Positions 1 through 6,568 of a stretch of DNA of 19,616 nucleotides are shown here, in pieces (position 1 is the first letter of the stretch; each line of letters starts with the position of its first letter). The translations under genes were made by a program, and so were the position numbers. This DNA comes from an uncultured Eubacteriaceae bacterium (lineage in GTDB: Bacteria > Bacillota > Clostridia > Lachnospirales > Lachnospiraceae): positions 1 through 19,616 of the forward strand of contig CAMEUH010000023.1 in NCBI GenBank assembly GCA_945938055.1, in the 5' to 3' direction. The notes under the pieces were generated by a model. That model saw only the letters and a program-made list of their open reading frames with translations, was not told the origin of the DNA and made no database searches.

Positions 1-2
1 CA

Positions 3-761
3 GATGTGAGTAATCTGGATATTACCAGTGTGGACAAGGTATCAGAGCTTGTCATGAGAGAACGGCCAGATGTTATCATTAATTGTGCGGCACATACCAA
101 TGTCAACAAATGTGAATCCGACTGGGACAATGCATATAAAATCAATGCCATCGGTCCAAGAAACCTTGCCATTGCGGCAGCGGAAGTTGGTGCAAAGCTC
201 ATTCATGTATCAACAGACTATGTGTTTGACGGAAGCGGACAGAAACCATATACCGAATTTGATACAACGAATCCGTGTGGTGCCTATGGTAAGACAAAAC
301 TGGCAGGAGAACAATTTGTACGCGAGTTTGCAGATAAATATTTTATCATTCGAACAGCGTGGCTTTATGGAGATGGCAATAATTTTGTGAAGACCATGTT
401 AAAGCTCGGAAAGGAACGCGGAGAGGTAAGCGTAGTGAAAGATCAGTTTGGGACGCCTACCAGTGCCCTTGAGCTTGCAAGAATGATTCATGCCCTGGAG
501 CCAACAAAGAATTATGGAGTATTCCATGGAACTTGTGAAGGAAGCTGTTCCTGGGCGGAATTTGCCACGGAAATATTCAAGGAAGCAGGAATGGATGTAA
601 AAGTAAATTACATTACAACGGAAGAGTATCCAACACCTGCCAAAAGGCCGGCATACTCTGTATTAGAGAATTATATGTTGAAGCTTACCACGGATTATCA
701 GATGGCAGACTGGAAAGATGCATTCCGGGAGTACATGGAGTCAGGAGTTGCATACCAATAG
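3..761 (+). CDS. rfbD: dTDP-4-dehydrorhamnose reductase (5' partial)
   Basis: Reduces dTDP-4-dehydro-L-rhamnose to dTDP-L-rhamnose with NAD(P)H, the last step of the cytoplasmic dTDP-rhamnose pathway. The reading frame is open to the window edge and about 252 residues are visible. The family usually has around 280, so roughly the first 30 residues, with the N-terminal nucleotide-binding glycine motif, lie upstream. Visible short-chain dehydrogenase hallmarks are NCAAHTNV near 81-104, the STDYVFDG block at 210-233 and the catalytic YGKTK (YxxxK) at 285-299. A GTG at 6 could be misread as a start, but the residues before and after it (DVSNLDIT) match the interior of the family. It ends 43 bases before rfbB and is probably co-transcribed with it. 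Identification is firm from the motifs and from rfbB and rfbC next door. Confidence 0.93.
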   Translation, partial: DVSNLDITSVDKVSELVMRERPDVIINCAAHTNVNKCESDWDNAYKINAIGPRNLAIAAAEVGAKLIHVSTDYVFDGSGQKPYTEFDTTNPCGAYGKTKLAGEQFVREFADKYFIIRTAWLYGDGNNFVKTMLKLGKERGEVSVVKDQFGTPTSALELARMIHALEPTKNYGVFHGTCEGSCSWAEFATEIFKEAGMDVKVNYITTEEYPTPAKRPAYSVLENYMLKLTTDYQMADWKDAFREYMESGVAYQ

Positions 762-804
762 GCATGGGATTGCGGAATAGAATTAGATAGTAGGAGAAGA
801 AACG

Positions 805-1890
805 ATGAGAACATATCTGGTAACGGGAGGAGCCGGTTTTATTGGTTCCAATTATATTCATTATATGTTTAAGAAATATGATAATGAGATTCGGATTATT
901 AATGTGGATGTACTCACATATGCAGGAAATCTGGAGAATCTTAAGGATATAGAAAACAGGGATAATTATACATTTATTAGGGCAGATATCTGTGATAAAG
1001 AGGCAATCAGCAGAATCTTTGAAGAAAACGATATTGACCGTGTAGTGCATTTTGCGGCGGAAAGTCATGTGGACAGGAGCATTAAGGACCCGGAAGTGTT
1101 CGTACGAACAAATGTCATGGGAACGGCGGTTATGCTCAACTGTGCCCGTGCGGCATGGGAGCTTCCGGATGGAAGCTATAAGGAAGGGAAGAAATTCCTT
1201 CATGTTTCAACAGATGAGGTATATGGTTCTCTTCCTGATGATGAAAATGCCTTTTTTTATGAGACATCACCATATGACCCGCATAGTCCGTATTCTGCAA
1301 GCAAAGCATCTTCGGACATGCTGGTAAAGGCATATATGGATACGTATCGGTTCCCTGCTAATATTACGAATTGCAGTAATAATTACGGCCCATACCAGTT
1401 TCCGGAGAAATTCATTCCGCTGATGATTAATAACGCACTTCAGGGGAAGCAGCTTCCGGTTTATGGAGACGGAAAAAATGTAAGAGACTGGCTCTATGTG
1501 GAAGATCATGCAAAAGCCATTGATATGGTACAGGAACAGGGAAGATTATTTGAAACCTATAATATTGGCGGACATAATGAAAAGCAGAATATTGAAATCT
1601 TAAATATCATTCTGGACACTCTGCAGGAGATGCTGCCGGAAAATGACCCGAGAAGAAAGAATGTGAGCAGGAAACTGATTACTTATGTATCGGACAGAAA
1701 AGGTCATGACAGGCGGTATGCCATTGCGCCGGATAAGATTAAGAAAGAAATTGGCTGGTATCCGGAAACAATGTTTAAGGAAGGCATTAAAAAGACAATC
1801 CAGTGGTATTTTGAAAATGAACAGTGGATGAAGAATGCCACAAGCGGAGATTATCAGAAATATTATGATTCCATGTATAAGAATCGTTAA
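805..1890 (+). CDS. rfbB: dTDP-glucose 4,6-dehydratase
   Basis: Converts dTDP-D-glucose to dTDP-4-dehydro-6-deoxy-D-glucose with bound NAD, the second step of dTDP-L-rhamnose synthesis, in the cytoplasm. The 361-residue product has the family's usual length. It carries the Rossmann motif TGGAGFIG (residues 7-14), HFAAESHVDRS, the catalytic T136-D137-E138 triad and Y163-S-A-S-K167, the YxxxK pair of extended short-chain dehydrogenases. The ATG at 805 follows a good ribosome site (aggagaag), so the start is well supported. It lies between rfbD and rfbC in one operon. Sister 4,6-dehydratases act on other nucleotide sugars, but the adjacent rfbC and rfbD make the dTDP-glucose assignment secure. 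Confidence 0.96.
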   Translation: MRTYLVTGGAGFIGSNYIHYMFKKYDNEIRIINVDVLTYAGNLENLKDIENRDNYTFIRADICDKEAISRIFEENDIDRVVHFAAESHVDRSIKDPEVFVRTNVMGTAVMLNCARAAWELPDGSYKEGKKFLHVSTDEVYGSLPDDENAFFYETSPYDPHSPYSASKASSDMLVKAYMDTYRFPANITNCSNNYGPYQFPEKFIPLMINNALQGKQLPVYGDGKNVRDWLYVEDHAKAIDMVQEQGRLFETYNIGGHNEKQNIEILNIILDTLQEMLPENDPRRKNVSRKLITYVSDRKGHDRRYAIAPDKIKKEIGWYPETMFKEGIKKTIQWYFENEQWMKNATSGDYQKYYDSMYKNR

Positions 1891-1923
1891 TCGAATATCA
1901 TAGAGGAGAAAAGGTAAAGAATC

Positions 1924-2478
1924 ATGGGAAAGATTACAGTAACAACATGTGACATAGAAGGATTAAAAGTAATTGAGCCGACTGTTTTTGGCGATGAACG
2001 CGGTTATTTCATGGAGACCTACAATTATAACGATTTTAAGGAAGCAGGGATTGATGTACAATTTGTACAGGACAATCAGTCCATGTCCAGAAAAGGTGTG
2101 CTCCGCGGACTGCACTTTCAGATTCAGTATCCGCAGGATAAGCTTGTGCGTGTGGTCAGTGGGGAAGTGTTTGATGTGGCAGTGGATTTAAGAGAAGGTT
2201 CTCCTACATTTGGTAAGTGGTTTGGCGTGATTTTATCCGCTGAAAATAAAAAGCAGTTTTTTATACCGAAAAACTTTGCCCATGGTTTTCTGGTATTATC
2301 GGATACAGCGGAGTTCGCTTACAAATGCACTGATTTTTATCATCCAAATGATGAAGGCGGTCTCATCTGGAATGACCCGGACATTGGTGTGGAATGGCCG
2401 ATTTCAGAGGGAATGGAACTTTTGTTGTCTGAAAAGGATACAAAGTGGCATGGAATAAAGGATTATGGGAAGCAATAA
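1924..2478 (+). CDS. rfbC: dTDP-4-dehydrorhamnose 3,5-epimerase
   Basis: Epimerises C3 and C5 of dTDP-4-dehydro-6-deoxy-glucose to give dTDP-4-dehydro-L-rhamnose, the third pathway step. It is a 184-residue cupin-fold enzyme of normal length. The catalytic histidine sits in LRGLHFQ (H64), the conserved tyrosine in EFAYKCTD (Y133), and the family signatures FIPKNFAHGF and IWNDPDIGVEWP are present. A strong ribosome site (gaggagaaaagg) precedes the ATG. The stop codon lies 26 bases before the start of the ABC permease, which suggests that sugar donor synthesis and glycan export are co-expressed. With rfbD and rfbB it leaves only the glucose-1-phosphate thymidylyltransferase (RfbA) unaccounted for. 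Confidence 0.95.
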   Translation: MGKITVTTCDIEGLKVIEPTVFGDERGYFMETYNYNDFKEAGIDVQFVQDNQSMSRKGVLRGLHFQIQYPQDKLVRVVSGEVFDVAVDLREGSPTFGKWFGVILSAENKKQFFIPKNFAHGFLVLSDTAEFAYKCTDFYHPNDEGGLIWNDPDIGVEWPISEGMELLLSEKDTKWHGIKDYGKQ

Positions 2479-2492
2479 ATCCATTCAGATTT

Positions 2493-2499
2493 GGAGAAG
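2493..2499 (+). promoter_or_regulatory. Ribosome binding site fixing the permease start
   Basis: GGAGAAG ends five bases before the ATG at 2505. The frame is also open from an ATG at 2445 inside rfbC, but that start has no comparable site and would add 20 unlikely residues. This site decides the start of the ABC permease. Confidence 0.75.
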
Positions 2500-2504
2500 A
2501 ATTC

Positions 2505-3347
2505 ATGATTATAAGTGCTGAAAAGAAAGAAAAAAAACCAGCAGCAATCAGCATGGTACAGGATATTGTAAGAAATGCCGGATTAATAAGGGAGCTTGCG
2601 TCAAATGATTTTAAGAAGAAATTTGCAGGCTCTTATTTTGGCATTCTCTGGGCATTTGTCAGTCCGATTGTGACAATCTGTGTGTATTGGTTTGTATTTA
2701 CTTTTGGAATGCGAAATAGTGCGGATGTAAACGGGTATCCGTTTGTGCTCTGGTTGATTGCAGGGCTGGTTCCGTGGTTTCTGTTTTCTGAAATCATGAC
2801 AAGCGGAACCAATGTGCTGGTTGAATATACTTATCTTGTCAAGAAGATTGTATTTAACATCAGCATCCTTCCGGTGATGAAGATAGTTACGGCAACGGTA
2901 ATACATTTGTTTTTTGTATTGCTGATGATTATTATTTTTGCCTGTACAGGACATTATCCAACGGTATACATGTTACAGATTCCGTATTATATGGCAGCAT
3001 TATGGATATTATCTGCATCCTGTGTTTTTATAACCAGTGCGATTGTGGTTTTCTTTAAGGATCTGACGCAGGTGGTGAATATCTTTCTACAGGTTTTTAT
3101 CTGGATTACCCCGATTATGTGGCAGGATACGGCAATGCTTGCAAGTCATCCGGTGATTGCGCAGATTATCCGGTTAAATCCAATGTATTATATTGTAAAT
3201 GGATACCGTGATGCAATGATTCATCAGGTCTGGTTCTGGGAGCATCCGGAAATGACTGCATATTTCTGGGTAGTCACCCTGTTATTGTTTGTTTTGGGAA
3301 CAAGTGTGTTTACGAGGCTGAAACCGCATTTTGCGGATGTTATCTGA
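2505..3347 (+). CDS. wzm: ABC-2 type polysaccharide export permease (Wzm-like, first copy)
   Basis: Membrane half of an ABC exporter that moves lipid-linked polysaccharide from the cytoplasm to the outer face of the membrane. It has 280 residues. A soluble N-terminus is followed by the family motif region LIRELASNDFKKKFAGSYFGILW and about six hydrophobic segments. PMYYIVNGYRD, near the C-terminus, is the usual Wzm/TagG-type signature before the last membrane segment. The start at 2505 is chosen for its ribosome site rather than the longer reading frame from 2445. The ATPase partner starts 30 bases downstream. Because that partner carries a Wzt-type C-terminal domain, a Wzm-like O-antigen or capped-glycan exporter is more likely than a plain teichoic acid (TagG) exporter. 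The exact substrate cannot be read from the sequence, though the rhamnose genes just upstream suggest a rhamnose-containing glycan. Confidence 0.9.
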   Translation: MIISAEKKEKKPAAISMVQDIVRNAGLIRELASNDFKKKFAGSYFGILWAFVSPIVTICVYWFVFTFGMRNSADVNGYPFVLWLIAGLVPWFLFSEIMTSGTNVLVEYTYLVKKIVFNISILPVMKIVTATVIHLFFVLLMIIIFACTGHYPTVYMLQIPYYMAALWILSASCVFITSAIVVFFKDLTQVVNIFLQVFIWITPIMWQDTAMLASHPVIAQIIRLNPMYYIVNGYRDAMIHQVWFWEHPEMTAYFWVVTLLLFVLGTSVFTRLKPHFADVI

Positions 3348-3377
3348 TGGTGGAATAAAGTTTGGAAAGAGAATGAT

Positions 3378-4646
3378 ATGAGCGAATTTGCAATTAGTGT
3401 GGAACATATTTCAAAAATGTATAAATTGTATCGCGGGAGAGTGGACCGCTTAAAGGATGCCCTGCATTTGTCGAGAAAGAAATCTTATCAGGAATATTAC
3501 GCATTATCGGATGTGAATTTTCAGGTAAAAAAGGGTGAGACAGTTGGTCTGATTGGAACAAACGGAGCCGGAAAATCAACCCTTTTAAAACTGATTACCG
3601 GTGTTCTGACACCAAGTGAGGGACAGATTGAGGTGAATGGCAAAATTTCTGCACTCTTAGAGCTTGGTGCAGGATTTAATTATGAGTATACCGGCATGGA
3701 AAACATTTACTTTAACGGGACGCTCATGGGTTACACAAAGGAACAGATGGAGAAGAAGGTTCCTCAGATTGTGGAATTTGCAGGAATCGGGGAATACATC
3801 AACCAGCCGGTAAAGATGTATTCCAGCGGAATGTTTGCCCGGCTGGCATTTGCAATGGCAATTAATGTGGAGCCGGATATTCTGATTGTGGATGAAGCAT
3901 TAAGTGTTGGGGATATCTATTTTCAGTCCAAGTGTTTTAAAAAGATGGATGAGATAAAAAGGAATGGAACCACAGTACTTCTGGTTACTCATGACATGAG
4001 CAGTGTGGTAAAATATTGTGACAAGGTTGTGGTACTAAACCACGGAAAAGTGGTCAAGGAAGGCAATCCAAAGGAAATGGTGGATATCTACAAGAAGATT
4101 CTGGTAAATCAGTATGATGAGAAGGAACCGGAAGAGACGGCAAAGCTTCCTGTTGAGAAAGATTCGTGGATGTCACAGCTTTCCATCAATGAAGAAAATG
4201 TATTATATGGAAGTGGAAAAGCCCGGATTTTGGACTTTGGATTGTTTGATGAAAAAGGAAATGTTACCGGATTGATATTGAAAAAAAGTACCTTTGAAAT
4301 AAAAATAAAGGTACAGTTTGAAGAAGATGTAGAATATCCGATTTTTGCGTTTACCATAAAGAATGCAAGAGGAGCAGAAGTGACCGGGACAAACAGTATG
4401 TTTGAACGACTGGAAGTTCCAATTGCAAGAAAAGGTGAAATTTATGTGGTAACCTTTAACCAGCGGGCAATGCTGCAGGGCGGTGATTATCTGCTGTCGT
4501 TTGGGTGTACCGGGTATGAAAATGGTGAATTTACTGTATATGACAGGATGTATGACGTGGTAAATCTGACCATTGTCTCTGAACAGGATACGGTAGGCTC
4601 GTTTGATATTGATTCGAAGGTTTCGATAGAAAAAGTGGAAAAATAA
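3378..4646 (+). CDS. wzt: ABC exporter ATPase with C-terminal glycan-binding domain (Wzt-like)
   Basis: Energises the permease encoded just upstream. The ATPase domain (about residues 1-245) shows Walker A GTNGAGKST (60-68), the signature YSSGMFARL, Walker B ILIVDEA and the H-loop LVTHD. It has the roughly 40-residue N-terminal extension typical of polysaccharide and teichoic acid exporters. After a linker, residues about 265-422 form a predominantly beta region with the pattern of Wzt C-terminal domains: a FGLFDEKGN start, the AEVTGTNS block and GGDYLLSFG. In E. coli O8/O9a this domain binds the capped non-reducing end of the glycan and selects it for export. At 422 residues it is far longer than teichoic acid TagH-core or galactan-type Wzt ATPases, including the second copy in this window. 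The methyltransferase-kinase gene follows after 19 bases, which fits recognition of a modified chain end. Confidence 0.92.
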   Translation: MSEFAISVEHISKMYKLYRGRVDRLKDALHLSRKKSYQEYYALSDVNFQVKKGETVGLIGTNGAGKSTLLKLITGVLTPSEGQIEVNGKISALLELGAGFNYEYTGMENIYFNGTLMGYTKEQMEKKVPQIVEFAGIGEYINQPVKMYSSGMFARLAFAMAINVEPDILIVDEALSVGDIYFQSKCFKKMDEIKRNGTTVLLVTHDMSSVVKYCDKVVVLNHGKVVKEGNPKEMVDIYKKILVNQYDEKEPEETAKLPVEKDSWMSQLSINEENVLYGSGKARILDFGLFDEKGNVTGLILKKSTFEIKIKVQFEEDVEYPIFAFTIKNARGAEVTGTNSMFERLEVPIARKGEIYVVTFNQRAMLQGGDYLLSFGCTGYENGEFTVYDRMYDVVNLTIVSEQDTVGSFDIDSKVSIEKVEK

Positions 4647-4665
4647 ATTTAGGAGAGGTTCCGGA

Positions 4666-6537
4666 ATGATTGAGGATAAGCTGAATTTGACATATTACAG
4701 CGGACAGGATCTGTATAGTGATGGTGATGTGGAGGAAGAACTTCTAAAGGCGGTTCAGGATAAGGAAAACCTGGAAAAGTGCCTGATGGAAGGTAATTCC
4801 TGGCCGCATCTGTATCATTTGTCCAATATCCGTGAAAATATTCTGGAATGGTATGACTTTAATCCAAAAGGCTCTCTTTTGGAAATTGGCTCAGGATGTG
4901 GTGCGCTTACCGGACTATTTTGCAGTAAGGTCGACCATGTGGTGGCAATCGAACTGTCGAAAAGGCGTTCCATGATTAATGCGACACGTAATGAGCAGTA
5001 TGATAATCTTACCATCATGCTGGGAAATTTTGAGGATATACAACTTACGGAGAAATTTGATTATGTCACGCTGATTGGCGTGTTTGAATACTCCATCTGT
5101 TATCTTAATAGCGATAATCCCTTCATGGACATGCTTAAGAGAGCAAAGAGCTTCTTAAAGCCGGGGGGCAAGCTGATTATCGCCATTGAGAATAAATATG
5201 GGGTAAAATATTTTGCCGGAGCCACGGAAGATCATTCCGGCAGGGTGTTTGACGGACTGGAAAATTATACAGCCGTGGAACGGGTGCGTACGTTTTCCAG
5301 AAAAACGCTTGAGAAAATGCTAAGAGAAGCCGGGTTTGACAAAAATGACTTTTATTATCCAATGCCGGATTATAAGCTTCCGAATGAAATCTATTCGGAA
5401 AGACACATGCCGTCTTTTGGAAGTATCCGGAATGCCTGTGTCTCCTATGACAGGGATCGGTATGAGCTGATTGATGAGAGGCTTCTGTTTGATTCTTTGT
5501 GCGAAGACGGAATGTTTGGTGATTTTGCAAATTCTTTTCTGGTCATCAGTGAGGAAGAGCCGGAAGAAGGCTTTGAACGTACAGAAGTAGAATATGCGAA
5601 ATACAACCGCCTGCGGGCACCACAGTTTCAGATTAGTACCAGAATTCTTTTGCAAAGTGACAATACCAGGGTGGTTGAGAAAAAAGCTCTGCGAAGCGAG
5701 GCTGAAAAGCACATTGATACAATGGTAAAGAATCGTGAAAAGCTTCTTCAAGGCTCAACGGCTTATGTGCCAGTGGAAATCTTATCCGTGACAAAGGATA
5801 CTATAGTATTTCCGTATGTGGAAGGAACCAGTCTGCTGCGACAGATGAATGCCAGCCTTGGAAAGAAGGATAAACTTCTTGCGGCACTTCATGGCGCGAT
5901 GGATGCTATTTATGGAAAAACGGAAGAACTCGCTGATTTTAAGATGACAGAGACGTTCCAGGCAGTATTTGGAAAGCAGGAATGCGAACACTGGGGGAAG
6001 TCTTTCCCGGTATCGAACATAGACAGTACTTTTGGCAATTTTGTGCAGGCAGAGCATCTTGTTGGCCTGGATTATGAATGGGTTTTTGATTTTCCGGTTC
6101 CGGTGGATTATCTTAAGTACCGGACGCTTTATTACTATTATGGGGAAAATGCAGCGTATCTGAGAAAATATTTTAGTGAACAGGAATTTCTCGGAGAGTT
6201 TGGATTGACAGAAGAACAGTGTGTTGTTTTTGGTAAAATGGAGGATGCCTTTCAGCAGTATGTGCATGGCGAAAACAGGAAATATATTTACACGGGCAAT
6301 TATGAAAAAAAGGTTATTAATCTTGGCAAGAATCTACAGAATAATGAAGCGTGGTTTGGCGCCATCATGGATGATGTAAACCGATTAAATCATGAACTGG
6401 GAAGCCACAGAAGAGATTTGGTAGTCTGCCGTGTAGACATGCATCGCAAGAGTGAATTGCCGGAGAAAGTGAAGCGGGCGATAAAAGATCCAAAAAGAAT
6501 CCTTAAGAAAATAGGAAGAAAACTGACAGGAAAATAG
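4666..6537 (+). CDS. Fused SAM methyltransferase and kinase-like protein (WbdD-like chain-capping candidate)
   Basis: The 623-residue protein has two enzyme-like halves. Residues about 50-260 are a class I methyltransferase: motif I is E73-IGSGCG-79, followed by the acidic AIEL and a LKPGGKLIIAIEN strand. Residues about 320-500 resemble an aminoglycoside-phosphotransferase/protein-kinase fold: a candidate ATP lysine in VVEKKAL (K339 or K340), the hinge-like FPYVEGTSL (382-390), a catalytic-loop pattern D453-STFG-N458, and D469 in GLDYEW as the metal-binding aspartate. The usual histidine two residues before D453 is an asparagine. The last 28 residues are strongly basic and could bind membrane. 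In E. coli O9a, WbdD combines these two activities to phosphorylate and methylate the growing chain end, setting its length. The gene sits directly after a Wzm-Wzt pair whose Wzt has a glycan-binding domain. The methyltransferase is clear; the kinase-like fold is my motif reading; the capping role is inferred. An alternative is a methyltransferase with an inactive pseudokinase half. Confidence 0.72.
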   Translation: MIEDKLNLTYYSGQDLYSDGDVEEELLKAVQDKENLEKCLMEGNSWPHLYHLSNIRENILEWYDFNPKGSLLEIGSGCGALTGLFCSKVDHVVAIELSKRRSMINATRNEQYDNLTIMLGNFEDIQLTEKFDYVTLIGVFEYSICYLNSDNPFMDMLKRAKSFLKPGGKLIIAIENKYGVKYFAGATEDHSGRVFDGLENYTAVERVRTFSRKTLEKMLREAGFDKNDFYYPMPDYKLPNEIYSERHMPSFGSIRNACVSYDRDRYELIDERLLFDSLCEDGMFGDFANSFLVISEEEPEEGFERTEVEYAKYNRLRAPQFQISTRILLQSDNTRVVEKKALRSEAEKHIDTMVKNREKLLQGSTAYVPVEILSVTKDTIVFPYVEGTSLLRQMNASLGKKDKLLAALHGAMDAIYGKTEELADFKMTETFQAVFGKQECEHWGKSFPVSNIDSTFGNFVQAEHLVGLDYEWVFDFPVPVDYLKYRTLYYYYGENAAYLRKYFSEQEFLGEFGLTEEQCVVFGKMEDAFQQYVHGENRKYIYTGNYEKKVINLGKNLQNNEAWFGAIMDDVNRLNHELGSHRRDLVVCRVDMHRKSELPEKVKRAIKDPKRILKKIGRKLTGK

Positions 6538-6555
6538 CAAAAATGAGATGTTAGT

Positions 6556-6562
6556 AAGGAGG
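6556..6562 (+). promoter_or_regulatory. Consensus ribosome binding site fixing the tandem glycosyltransferase start
   Basis: A perfect AAGGAGG sits six bases before the ATG at 6569. The frame is also open from an ATG at 6548, but that codon lies upstream of this site and has none of its own. The start is therefore taken as 6569. Confidence 0.88.
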
Positions 6563-6568
6563 CAGAAC

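Noticed and set aside
1..761. Missing rfbA as evidence of an incomplete rhamnose pathway.
   Set aside because: rfbD is itself cut by the window edge, so rfbA may lie just upstream. Absence from the window is not evidence of loss.
685..1203. Open frame of 172 codons on the minus strand across the start of rfbB.
   Set aside because: It lies antisense to well-identified rfbD and rfbB coding sequence, has low-complexity composition and no recognisable motif. It is a shadow of the real genes.
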